Source of the DNA: Mycolicibacterium brisbanense
GTDB lineage: Bacteria > Actinomycetota > Actinomycetes > Mycobacteriales > Mycobacteriaceae
Reading direction: 5' to 3'
DNA: 64,000 bases
Assembly: GCF_001570425.1 (NCBI RefSeq)
Contig: NZ_BCSX01000024.1
Location: forward strand, 1-64,000
The notes below the pieces were generated by a model that worked only from the letters and a program-made list of their open reading frames with translations, was not told the origin of the DNA and did not search any database. A program made the position numbers and the translations under genes. Within the stretch, counting starts at the first letter, position 1, and the number at the start of each line of letters is the position of its first letter. This document shows positions 1 through 8,922 of the stretch, one piece after another.

Positions 1-112
1 CCGACACCCCCTGCGCGGCAAGCCACCCGCGCTTCTGCCCATGAGGCTGCAGGTGATACCGATCGACAAACGCACGAACCTCCGCCGCCGAAAACCCCGG
101 GCTGATCGACAT
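1..112 (-). CDS. Partial N-terminus of a probable IS transposase OrfA-type protein
   Basis: Only the first 37 codons are inside the window, read leftward from an ATG at 112 that has a good ribosome site (GGAGG, three bases upstream). The fragment MSISPGFSAAEVRAFVDRYH is followed by a stretch containing PHGQKRGWLAAQG, which resembles the helix-turn-helix start of mycobacterial IS3-like transposase subunits (from memory, not searched). The rest of the element and its left end lie outside the window, so neither the family nor its integrity can be judged. No terminal inverted repeat could be recognised between 113 and 350. Confidence 0.5.
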   Translation of the reverse strand, partial: MSISPGFSAAEVRAFVDRYHLQPHGQKRGWLAAQGVS

Positions 113-392
113 AACCCTCCATCCCAAACAGGTCGATGAATGACTCACAACCAGCCTGGCAAAGAGGGGCGTCGGTGAAATCACAGCGTTTTCGTCGAGC
201 TCGCGGCCTGTGGGCTCAGTGTCCACGATTCCGTGGGGAGAACCAGGTGTAGGGGACCGAAGTCCTGTTCTGTGTGACTTGAGTCCGCGCGGTTGGTGCC
301 CTTTGGCCATTAGCGGCGGCTTCAGCGAGATCTAGTGTGACCAGCAGGTATTGGCGATGTTCCAGGTCGCCCGAGAGTTAGGGGACGACGCG

Positions 393-842
393 ATGGTTAC
401 TGTCAATCTTCGGATTCTGGCCGTGGCCGGGCTGTTGGCTGCGGGCCTCGTCGGACCGGTAGCACTGGTTCGTGCCGACGCACCCACCGTCGGCACGGAT
501 TGTGGCTCGGCCCAAATCGGTGATAAGGCAACGGCTCCCGATGGTGGCGCCCTTCGCTGCATGGCCGATGAGTCAGGGCAGATCCACTGGTTGCCCGACA
601 CGCATGCGGTCACGACGATCGCGGACCTGCAAGGTGCCGGTTACTCTGTGACCGTAGAGCGAACCGGCGATCATCCACTGCCCGACTGCGCTGTGGTGGA
701 GGTGCACAACCCAATGACCGTCACCTCGTTGAACTCCGGGGGAAATGCACCCGGAGGGCCTGGCTCGATCGGCAACAAGCATCAGACGACGATCACCGTC
801 AGCAAGACCATCGACGTGACGCTGGACTGCGCCGCGCACTAG
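393..842 (+). CDS. Small secreted protein of unknown function
   Basis: A 149-residue protein if it starts at the ATG at 393, which has a GGGGA ribosome-site-like sequence upstream; an in-frame TTG at 351 would add 14 residues that do not look like a signal peptide. Residues 5-30 (NLRILAVAGLLAAGLVGPVA and following) form a typical signal peptide ending near ALVRADA. The mature part has four cysteines (TDCGS, LRCMA, PDCAV, LDCAA), consistent with two disulfides in an exported protein, and a glycine-rich stretch near residue 115. This resembles other short Cys-containing exported mycobacterial proteins, but no family was recognised. The next gene is convergent, with its stop 7 bp away. Confidence 0.7.
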   Translation: MVTVNLRILAVAGLLAAGLVGPVALVRADAPTVGTDCGSAQIGDKATAPDGGALRCMADESGQIHWLPDTHAVTTIADLQGAGYSVTVERTGDHPLPDCAVVEVHNPMTVTSLNSGGNAPGGPGSIGNKHQTTITVSKTIDVTLDCAAH

Positions 843-849
843 TGCCTTC

Positions 850-2556
850 TCAGGCCTTCAGGTCGCGCACCGCTTCGATGCGGGCCTTGAGCTGATCGGT
901 CGTCGCCGCGGCCACCGGCGGCCCACCGCAGATGCGACGCAACTCGTTGTGGATCCAGCCGTGTGGCTTGCCGGTGCGGTGATGCGCGATGGTCACCAAC
1001 GCGTTGAGTTCGCGACGCAATTCCCGGATCTGGCCGTGCGTGGTGCGCGGCGGCGGGGGACCACCCGCGACGGCCGCCTCGGCAGTGCGCTTGTTGAGTT
1101 GTTCATCTTGCCTGCGGCGCAACAGGTCTCGCATCTGCTCGGCATCGAGCAGGCCCGGGATGCCGAGATAGTCGGCTTCCTCGTCGCTGCCTGCCGGCGT
1201 GGCGGTGCCGAATGATGCGCCGTCGAAGATGACCTGGTCCAGCTCGGCGTCCGCGCCGAGGGACTCGAAGCCGTTCTCCAGCTCACTCTTCTCGTCCTTG
1301 CGCTTCTCGGCGGCTTCGAGCGCCTCGTCGTCCAGTCCGTCGGACTCCCGGTGCGGCTTGCCCAGCACGTGGTTGCGTTGCGCTTCCATCTCGCTGGCCA
1401 ACAGCAGCAGATTGGGCACCGACGGCAGGAAGATGCTGGCGGTCTCACCGGGGCGGCGCGAACGCACGAACCGGCCGATGGCCTGAGCGAAGAACAGCGG
1501 CGTCGAGGCGCTCGTGGCGTACACGCCGACGGACAGCCGCGGCACGTCGACGCCCTCGGACACCATGCGGACCGCGACCAGCCACCGGCTGGTGCTTTGC
1601 GAGAACTGGCTGATCCGATCCGAGGCGGCCGGATCGTCGGAGAGCACCACGGTGGGGGCCTCGCCGGTGATCTTGGTGAGCAGGTCGGCGTAGGCCCGGG
1701 CGGTGGTCTGGTTGGTGGCGATGATCATGCCGCCGGCATCGGGCACGTGCTGACGCTTCTGCTGCAAGCGCTTGTCGGCCGCGGCGATCACCGCGGGCAT
1801 CCATTCGCCTGCCGGGTTCAACGCCGTGCGCCAGGCCCGCGCGGTCTGCTCTGCGGTCAGCGGTTCGCCGAGCCGCGCAGCGTGCTCCTCGCCGGCACTG
1901 TCGCGCCAGCGGGCCTCACCCGAGTAGGCGAGGAACACCACCGGCCGCACGACGCCGTCGGCCAGCGCGTCGGAGTAGCCGTACACATGGTCGGCCTGGG
2001 AACGCTGGTATCCGCTCTCGTCGGGCTCGTACCTGACGAACGGGATCGGGCTGTCGTCGCTGCGGAACGGGGTTCCGGTGAGAGCCAGGCGCCGCGTCGC
2101 GTCGTCGAACGCCTCACGCATCGCGTCGCCCCAGCTCTTCGCGTCACCGCCGTGGTGGATCTCGTCGAAGATCACCAGCGTCTTGCGGCTCTCGGTGCGC
2201 ACCCGATGCCGGGTGGGGTGGCTGGCCACCTGGGCGTAGGTGACGACGACGCCGTGGTACTCGGCCGAGGTCTGCGAGTTGGAGTTGCTGAACTTCGGGT
2301 CAAGCGCGATGCCGTTGCGCGCCGCCGACTGTGCCCACTGGATCTTGAGATGCTCGGTGGGCACCACCACGGTGACCGCGTCGACCGTGCGGTCACCCAG
2401 CAGCTCCGCCGCGATCCGCAGCGCAAACGTGGTCTTACCCGCGCCGGGGGTGGCGACCGCCAGGTAATCCCGTGGCTTGGCGGTCAAGTACTTCACCAGC
2501 GCCTTGCGCTGCCAGCCCCGCAGTGCCTGGGTGCTGGGCGCTGCATCAGCCCGCAC
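850..2556 (-). CDS. Superfamily II DEAD/DEAH-type helicase
   Basis: A 568-residue ATP-dependent helicase-like protein. Motif I (Walker A) is ATPGAGKTT at residues 35-43, motif II is DEIH at 131-134, motif III is LTGTPF around 159-164, and motif VI is QAIGRFVRSRRPG in the second RecA-like domain near residue 360. This arrangement is that of type III restriction/UvrB-like ResIII helicases. No nuclease or methyltransferase domain is fused or adjacent, so restriction is not supported; a stand-alone DNA or RNA helicase is more likely. The C-terminal ~170 residues are charged and contain no domain I recognise. It is monocistronic, read leftward, with its 3' end facing the small secreted protein. 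Confidence 0.88.
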   Translation of the reverse strand: MRADAAPSTQALRGWQRKALVKYLTAKPRDYLAVATPGAGKTTFALRIAAELLGDRTVDAVTVVVPTEHLKIQWAQSAARNGIALDPKFSNSNSQTSAEYHGVVVTYAQVASHPTRHRVRTESRKTLVIFDEIHHGGDAKSWGDAMREAFDDATRRLALTGTPFRSDDSPIPFVRYEPDESGYQRSQADHVYGYSDALADGVVRPVVFLAYSGEARWRDSAGEEHAARLGEPLTAEQTARAWRTALNPAGEWMPAVIAAADKRLQQKRQHVPDAGGMIIATNQTTARAYADLLTKITGEAPTVVLSDDPAASDRISQFSQSTSRWLVAVRMVSEGVDVPRLSVGVYATSASTPLFFAQAIGRFVRSRRPGETASIFLPSVPNLLLLASEMEAQRNHVLGKPHRESDGLDDEALEAAEKRKDEKSELENGFESLGADAELDQVIFDGASFGTATPAGSDEEADYLGIPGLLDAEQMRDLLRRRQDEQLNKRTAEAAVAGGPPPPRTTHGQIRELRRELNALVTIAHHRTGKPHGWIHNELRRICGGPPVAAATTDQLKARIEAVRDLKA

Positions 2557-2629
2557 CCGAGGACTCCTCTCAGTCGGAAAGCAGTCTAGGCCAGTGCCTT
2601 ACGTCAGCGCATATCCGCAGGATGTGTCG

Positions 2630-3124
2630 TCAGATGAAGAAGTTGTCGTTCTTGATGAACCACTCGGTCCGTTCGTCGTCGCTCATGTCCGCCAACTGCG
2701 CGAACCCCTCGAAGTAGACCTCGCGCGGCGCGCCCGGAGCAAACAGCATCAGCAACGACGTCGGCGCGTCGGACTCGTTGCGGAAGCCGTGGATGCCGCC
2801 CGGTGGCACGTAGAGGAAATCGCCGGTGTTGCCATCCAGCCACTCGGTGCCGTCGTAGAGCCGCACGGTCCCCGACAGCACGAAGAAGGATTCGGACATG
2901 GCGCGGTGGAAATGCGGACCGGGGCCGCCGCCCTTGGGGCTGATGTCCACCCGGTACAGACCGTAATCCCCGTTGGTCCGTTGCTGATTGGCCAGATAGT
3001 GGTATTTGACCAGGCCGAAGGAGTCGTAGTCGGGTGGGTCGTCGGCGCGTCGGATCCAGGCGCTGACTTCCGGTTCGTCCTTGGTATAGCGGGCCGGGGG
3101 ATATGGCGGCACGACAAGCGACAC
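2630..3124 (-). CDS. Cupin-domain protein
   Basis: About 164 residues from a GTG at 3124 (an alternative TTG at 3154 would add 10 residues; neither has a convincing ribosome site). The single cupin barrel shows motif 1 as GPHFHRAMSESFFVLSG and motif 2 as PPGGIHGFRNE, giving a His-x-His, Glu and later His as the expected metal ligands. Single-domain cupins of this type bind Fe, Mn or Ni and act as isomerases, dioxygenases or small-molecule sensors; nothing in the sequence decides the substrate. It is separated from the helicase by 73 bp and reads in the same direction, and the deacetylase gene diverges from it. Confidence 0.8.
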   Translation of the reverse strand: MSLVVPPYPPARYTKDEPEVSAWIRRADDPPDYDSFGLVKYHYLANQQRTNGDYGLYRVDISPKGGGPGPHFHRAMSESFFVLSGTVRLYDGTEWLDGNTGDFLYVPPGGIHGFRNESDAPTSLLMLFAPGAPREVYFEGFAQLADMSDDERTEWFIKNDNFFI

Positions 3125-3220
3125 GCCCTTGAGCGTAGCCCTGACCGGGCTCAAGGCCAGGCAGCCAATCCACAGTTTGCGGACACGTGGGGTTCAACCT
3201 GCGCGCCTACCATCCGCCAT

Positions 3221-3988
3221 GTGATCACCCGGCGGGCTTTTCTGGCCGCCACCGCTGTCGGTTCATTGGCCGCGGCAGGTGTGCCTCGCGCGTTCGCCAA
3301 TCCCATTGCACCCGACCCCGGCAGTGTCGCGGCCACCAACCGCGGCCGGGCCCCGTCGCGCTGGGGGACCGCCCTGCCGGGCGTGCAGACGTCGTTCGCA
3401 CCCGGCGGCCGGCAGATCGCGCTGACGTTCGACGCCTGCGACGGCGCCTGTGACGAGGCGTTGCTCACCACGCTGCAGAACTACGGTGTGCCTGCGGTGC
3501 TGATGTTCAACTCCCGCTGGATCGACCGCAACCCCGACCGCGCCGCGCAACTGGCGGCCAATCCGTTGTTCGAGATCGGCAATCACGGCACCCGGCATCT
3601 TCCGCTGTCGGTCACCGGGCGGTCCGCTTACGGCATCGGGGGCACGCGGTCGGTCGACGAGGTGGTCGACGAGGTGTGGCGCAACCACCAGCGGCTCACC
3701 GAGCTGACGGGCAGGGCGCCCGTCTGGTTCCGGCCGGGCACCGCGTACTACGACGACGTGGCCGTCGACATCGTCCATCAGCTCGGCGAGCAACCACTCG
3801 GCTTCTCGGTCAACGGCGACCTCGGTGCGAAGGCGTCGGCCGCGGCGGTTCGTTCCAACGTCATGACGGCGGCACCCGGGTCCATCGTGGTCGCGCACAT
3901 GAACCACCCGAACTCGGGCACCCACGCCGGCATCGCCGACGCGATCCCGCAGATGCAGGCCGCCGGCTGGCAGTTCGTCACGCCGTAG
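3221..3988 (+). CDS. Exported polysaccharide deacetylase (NodB-like)
   Basis: A 255-residue protein from the GTG at 3221, chosen because it places a twin-arginine signal (ITRRAFLAATAVGSLAAAG) at the very N-terminus; cleavage is likely after the ALA-like FANP region. The NodB carbohydrate esterase 4 signatures are present: TFDACDGACD supplies the catalytic and metal-binding Asp, GNHGTRHLP the two metal-binding His, and RPGTAYYDD motif 3. These enzymes remove N-acetyl groups from cell-wall polymers such as peptidoglycan or chitin-like substrates. The folded export route fits a metalloenzyme loaded in the cytoplasm. The 3' end overlaps the convergent SDR gene by 11 bp. Confidence 0.85.
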   Translation: MITRRAFLAATAVGSLAAAGVPRAFANPIAPDPGSVAATNRGRAPSRWGTALPGVQTSFAPGGRQIALTFDACDGACDEALLTTLQNYGVPAVLMFNSRWIDRNPDRAAQLAANPLFEIGNHGTRHLPLSVTGRSAYGIGGTRSVDEVVDEVWRNHQRLTELTGRAPVWFRPGTAYYDDVAVDIVHQLGEQPLGFSVNGDLGAKASAAAVRSNVMTAAPGSIVVAHMNHPNSGTHAGIADAIPQMQAAGWQFVTP

Positions 3989-4931
3989 TGATGTCCTGCA
4001 GGCTCGGGTAGCTCACCCCGGTCAGCTCCTCGGACACCGTCCACAACCGGCGCTGTGCTGCGGTGTCGTGCGAGGCTGCGCTTGAGGCGACGACCTTCGG
4101 GTAACCCCGTTGCTCGCCCAAGCCATCGGGGCCGAAGTACTGCCCGCCCAGCACACCAGGATCGGTGGCCGCGCGCAGCGTCGGCAGAGCGCCCATCGCG
4201 GCGCTCTGGAAGAGCGGTTCGGCCAGCTTGGTCACGGCGCCGACCAGCGGCGGCAGGTTGCGCGTGAGTTCGGTCCGCGATCCGCCGGGATGTGCGGCGG
4301 CCGCGATGGTGCGGGTGCCGGGCTGCGCACGCGAGGAGCGATTGGACTGAAGCCGCCGCTGCAATTCGTAGATGAACATCAGGTTGGCGAGCTTGGCCTG
4401 CCCGTAGGCGCCGACGCGGCTGTAGCCGAGGTCCCACTGCAGATCGTCGAACCGGATGCCGCGCGCGAAGCGATGACCGATGCTGCTGACCGTCACCACG
4501 CGCGATCCCGGCACCGCGAGCAGACGGTCGAGCAGCAGGCCCGTCAGCGCGAAATGGCCCAGATGGTTGGTGCCGAACTGCAGCTCGAAGCCGTCCTTGG
4601 TGGTCGATTTCGGGGTGAACATCACGCCGGCGTTGTTGATCAGCAGATCGATGCTCGGGTGGTTGGCGCGCAGCGCATCGGCGGCCGCGTGGATCGAGTC
4701 CAGCGAGGTCAGGTCCAGTTCCTGCAGCGCGACGCGGGCGCCGGGGCTGGTCAGCTCTATCTGCCGCACGGCGTCCTTGCCCTTCTCGAGGTTGCGGACG
4801 GCCAGCACGACGTGCGCGCCCTTTGCCGCGAGCGCCTTGGCGGTTTCCAGTCCGAGGCCGGTGTTCGCGCCGGTGACGACGGCCGTACGGCCCGTTTGGT
4901 CTGGGATGTTGGCGGTGGTCCAGTGGGGCAT
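3978..4931 (-). CDS. Short-chain dehydrogenase/reductase (retinol dehydrogenase-like)
   Basis: A 317-residue NAD(P)-dependent oxidoreductase. The ATG at 4931 was chosen over an upstream ATG at 4982 because AAGGAG sits 7 bp before it. Family marks are the dinucleotide-binding TGANTGLG, NNAGVM, and the catalytic Ser/Tyr/Lys set seen as VSSIGHR and YGQAKLAN. The length and the ALRANHPSIDLLINNAGV region are typical of WW-domain oxidoreductase/retinol-dehydrogenase-like SDRs common in mycobacteria; the substrate is unknown. It diverges from a TetR gene, and two similar palindromic motifs occupy the intergenic space, so control by that TetR is likely. Confidence 0.85.
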   Translation of the reverse strand: MPHWTTANIPDQTGRTAVVTGANTGLGLETAKALAAKGAHVVLAVRNLEKGKDAVRQIELTSPGARVALQELDLTSLDSIHAAADALRANHPSIDLLINNAGVMFTPKSTTKDGFELQFGTNHLGHFALTGLLLDRLLAVPGSRVVTVSSIGHRFARGIRFDDLQWDLGYSRVGAYGQAKLANLMFIYELQRRLQSNRSSRAQPGTRTIAAAAHPGGSRTELTRNLPPLVGAVTKLAEPLFQSAAMGALPTLRAATDPGVLGGQYFGPDGLGEQRGYPKVVASSAASHDTAAQRRLWTVSEELTGVSYPSLQDITTA

Positions 4932-4953
4932 GAGAGACTCCTTGTCGGGTAAA

Positions 4954-5004
4954 ACGGAGAGAGCGCTCCGGTTGTGTTCCAACTATACGGAACGCGCGCC
5001 CCGT
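4954..5004. promoter_or_regulatory. Two tandem candidate TetR operators
   Basis: Two 18-bp stretches, ACGGAGAGAGCGCTCCGG at 4954-4971 and ACGGAACGCGCGCCCCGT at 4987-5004, match at 13 of 18 positions and are each roughly palindromic (CGGAG/CTCCG in the first, ACGG/CCGT in the second). They start exactly 33 bp apart, about three helical turns, between the divergent SDR and TetR genes. This placement is typical for an autoregulating TetR repressor; binding is inferred. Confidence 0.5.
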
Positions 5005-5039
5005 TTTGTCAACGCTGGCAAGTGGTGAGGTGATCAACG

Positions 5040-5588
5040 ATGCGCGCGGATGCTGCCCGCAACCGTGCCCGGGTGCTGGACGTCGCCTATGAGACGTTCG
5101 CGGCCGAAGGCCTTTCGGTGCCGATCGACGAGATCGCCCGGCGGGCGGGCGTCGGAGCGGGGACCGTCTACCGGCATTTCCCCACCAAGGAAGATCTGTT
5201 CCGCGCGGTGATCGCCGAGCGGATCCGCCTCGTCGTCGAGAAGGCGCGCACCCTGCTCGCCGGAGCCGACCCGGGCGAGGCGTTGTTCCTGTTCCTGCGC
5301 GCGATGGTGCTTCAGTGGGGGGCGACCGATAAAGGGCTGGTCGACGCGCTGGCCGGCCTCGGTATCGAGGTGAACGGCGCGGCGCCCGAAGCCGAGGGCG
5401 AGTTCCTCGCAGCGCTCGCCGAGCTGCTCGCGGCGGCCCAGCGCGCAGGGGTTGTGCGCAACGATGTCACCGTTCCCGAAGTCAAGGCGCTGCTCGTCGG
5501 CTGCCAGGCCATGCAGACCTACAACGCCGGTGTGGCCGAACGGGTCACCGACGTCGTCTTCGACGGATTGCGGGCCCGCCCGGAGTAG
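5040..5588 (+). CDS. TetR-family transcriptional regulator
   Basis: A 182-residue regulator. The N-terminal helix-turn-helix is clear: IDEIARRAGVGAGTVYRHFP at about residues 29-48, followed by KEDLFRAVIAERI. The remaining ~130 residues form the helical ligand-binding domain, for which no ligand can be assigned. The ATG at 5040 is preceded by GTGAGG. It diverges from the SDR gene, is followed after 10 bp by an F420-type oxidoreductase on the same strand, and probably represses both directions through the paired motifs at 4954-5004. Confidence 0.9.
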   Translation: MRADAARNRARVLDVAYETFAAEGLSVPIDEIARRAGVGAGTVYRHFPTKEDLFRAVIAERIRLVVEKARTLLAGADPGEALFLFLRAMVLQWGATDKGLVDALAGLGIEVNGAAPEAEGEFLAALAELLAAAQRAGVVRNDVTVPEVKALLVGCQAMQTYNAGVAERVTDVVFDGLRARPE

Positions 5589-5598
5589 CGTCGGCCAC

Positions 5599-6432
5599 AT
5601 GAAGTTCGGCATCGCGACGTTCGTCGACGACGACACCATCGATTCGGTATCTCTGGCGCGTGCGATCGAAGAGCGGGGCTTCGCATCGCTCATCGTCGCC
5701 GAGCACAGTCACATCCCGGCGAGCCGGGAATCGGCCTACCCCAACGGCGGCGATCTGCCCGCGTACTACTACAACACGCTCGACCCGTTCGTCACGCTCG
5801 CCGCCGCCGCGGCAGTGACCTCCACGATCGAACTCTTCACCGGGGTCGCCCTGCTCATCCAGCGCGATCCGATCCACACCGCCAAGGAAGCCGCGAGCAT
5901 CGACCTGATCTCCGACGGCCGCTTCGTCTTCGGCGTGGGGGCAGGCTGGAATCTCGAGGAGATGCGCGACCACGGCACCGATCCGAAGACCCGCGGTGCG
6001 CGCCTCGACGAGAGTATCGAGGCCATCAAGGCACTGTGGACCGACGAACCCGCCGAGTATCACGGCAAGTACGTCAACTTCGACCCGTCCTACTGCCGTC
6101 CCAAGCCGGTCCAGAAGCCACACCCGCCGATCTACGTCGGCGGGAACTCCGACGCCACGGTCAAGCGCGTGATCCGCCACGGTGCGGGCTGGATCTCCAA
6201 CGCACTGCCGCGCGAAGCGCTGGCCAACCGGATCGCCCAGATTCGCGACGGCGCCGGACACGATGTGCCGCTGGCGATGTTCGGTGCGCCGATCAAGCCC
6301 GACTATTGGCGCGCCGCCGAGGACCTCGGTTTCGGTCAGCTCGGCCTGTTCCTGCCCTCGGTGGGCAAGGACGAAACCCTGGGCCTGCTCGACGACTATG
6401 CGGCGCAGGTACAGCAGTACCAATCCGGTTAG
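5599..6432 (+). CDS. LLM-class F420-dependent oxidoreductase
   Basis: A 277-residue TIM-barrel protein of the luciferase-like monooxygenase family, starting MKFGIATFVDDD at an ATG 10 bp after the TetR stop. Supporting segments are ERGFASLIVAEHSHIP, DLISDGRFVFGVGAGWNLEE and PPIYVGGNSDATVKR, which are standard in F420-dependent members found in mycobacteria. The cofactor (F420 rather than FMN) is inferred from the family and taxon, not from a decisive residue. Sharing a likely transcript with the TetR suggests that the substrate or product is the effector of that regulator. Confidence 0.85.
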   Translation: MKFGIATFVDDDTIDSVSLARAIEERGFASLIVAEHSHIPASRESAYPNGGDLPAYYYNTLDPFVTLAAAAAVTSTIELFTGVALLIQRDPIHTAKEAASIDLISDGRFVFGVGAGWNLEEMRDHGTDPKTRGARLDESIEAIKALWTDEPAEYHGKYVNFDPSYCRPKPVQKPHPPIYVGGNSDATVKRVIRHGAGWISNALPREALANRIAQIRDGAGHDVPLAMFGAPIKPDYWRAAEDLGFGQLGLFLPSVGKDETLGLLDDYAAQVQQYQSG

Positions 6433-6441
6433 CCTTCACCG

Positions 6442-6999
6442 GTGAGGCGCAGAACCAACTGGTGGCTGGTCGCGTTGATCTCGGCCGCCGTGGTGCTGAG
6501 CTGCGTCGGCTTGACGCTCGTGATCGGGTTCGTCGTCTTCTTCGTGTCTTTCGCCGACGACGACAATGTCGGTCCGCACGCCCTCGATGCCAAAGCGGCG
6601 GCCAAGGCCATGCATGACCGGCGGATCGGCATCCCCGACGGATTCACGTTCGAGGCCATGACCGTGCAGCGGGTGTTCTCCGGGGCCGATGGGTATATCG
6701 GCCGCTACGCGGTGCCCGATCCCTTCGACGACGCGGAACATGCTCTGGCGCAAGCCAATCCCGACTTCCCGGCACTGCGACGGGCCACCTGTGCCGACGA
6801 GATCGTGCATCACGACTTCGCGGAACTCGAGGGGTTCCACTGCGATGCCGGCACCGAGCTGGCGGTCAGCACCCGGTCCTTGGACGGTGAGGATGTCCTG
6901 ACCGACAACTACTCCGGCACCCCGCCGGACGCCGAGACCGTGCTGCTGGCTCGCAACGGCGATCACGTGCAGCTCTTCGTGCTCTCGCGTGGGCATTGA
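6442..6999 (+). CDS. Membrane-anchored protein of unknown function
   Basis: A 185-residue protein from a GTG at 6442, nine bases after the oxidoreductase stop. It has a short basic N-terminus (MRRRTNWW), one strong membrane helix at about residues 8-38 (VALISAAVVLSCVGLTLVIG), and a soluble extracytoplasmic domain of ~145 residues with two cysteines (RATCADE and FHCDAG) that could pair. No enzymatic motif or family was recognised. The spacing suggests it is co-transcribed with the upstream oxidoreductase. Confidence 0.65.
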   Translation: MRRRTNWWLVALISAAVVLSCVGLTLVIGFVVFFVSFADDDNVGPHALDAKAAAKAMHDRRIGIPDGFTFEAMTVQRVFSGADGYIGRYAVPDPFDDAEHALAQANPDFPALRRATCADEIVHHDFAELEGFHCDAGTELAVSTRSLDGEDVLTDNYSGTPPDAETVLLARNGDHVQLFVLSRGH

Positions 7000-7040
7000 G
7001 GGGCAGTCGCCCCGCGACCACTCCGCTGAACGCGAACGCT

Positions 7041-7067
7041 CTTGCACTCACCCAGGCCGAGTGCTAA
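7041..7067 (+). promoter_or_regulatory. CIRCE operator (distal copy), HrcA binding site
   Basis: CTTGCACTC, nine spacer bases, then GAGTGCTAA: the standard CIRCE inverted repeat (9-9-9) bound by the heat-shock repressor HrcA. It lies 150 bp upstream of the groEL2 start and 35 bp from a second copy. Confidence 0.9.
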
Positions 7068-7075
7068 GAATGCAG

Positions 7076-7102
7076 TTGGCACTCTCGATCAGTGAGTGCT
7101 AG
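7076..7102 (+). promoter_or_regulatory. CIRCE operator (proximal copy), HrcA binding site
   Basis: TTGGCACTC, nine spacer bases (TCGATCAGT), then GAGTGCTAG, again an almost perfect CIRCE element. Together with the copy at 7041-7067 it gives a tandem HrcA control region for groEL2. The leader from here to the start codon is ~115 bp. Confidence 0.93.
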
Positions 7103-7168
7103 GTCGGGACGGTGAGACCGGGGCCGCACCTGCGGGAGCACACCCCAGTCGTCCGTCGCGGGCACTGA

Positions 7169-8842
<1,674 letters not shown>

Positions 8843-8872
8843 GAGTCCTGCCCTTCTGCGGAAGAACAACGG

Positions 8873-8905
8873 AAAAGCCCGGTCTCCTTGGAGGCCGGGC
8901 TTTTT
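8873..8905 (+). terminator. Intrinsic terminator of groEL2
   Basis: AAAAGCCCGG at 8873-8882 pairs with CCGGGCTTTTT at 8895-8905, giving a GC-rich stem with a run of five T. It lies 31 bp after the groEL2 stop and also faces the 3' end of the convergent PE-PPE-domain gene at 8923. Confidence 0.9.
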
Positions 8906-8922
8906 CGTGTCGCGAGTCGCTG

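Noticed and set aside
850..2556. ResIII-type helicase considered as part of a restriction or phage-defence system
   Set aside because: No methyltransferase, nuclease or other defence gene is beside it; the neighbours are a cupin and a small secreted protein.
2477..3220. N-terminal extension of the deacetylase frame upstream of 3221
   Set aside because: It runs antisense through the cupin gene, while the GTG at 3221 places a twin-arginine signal peptide exactly at the N-terminus.
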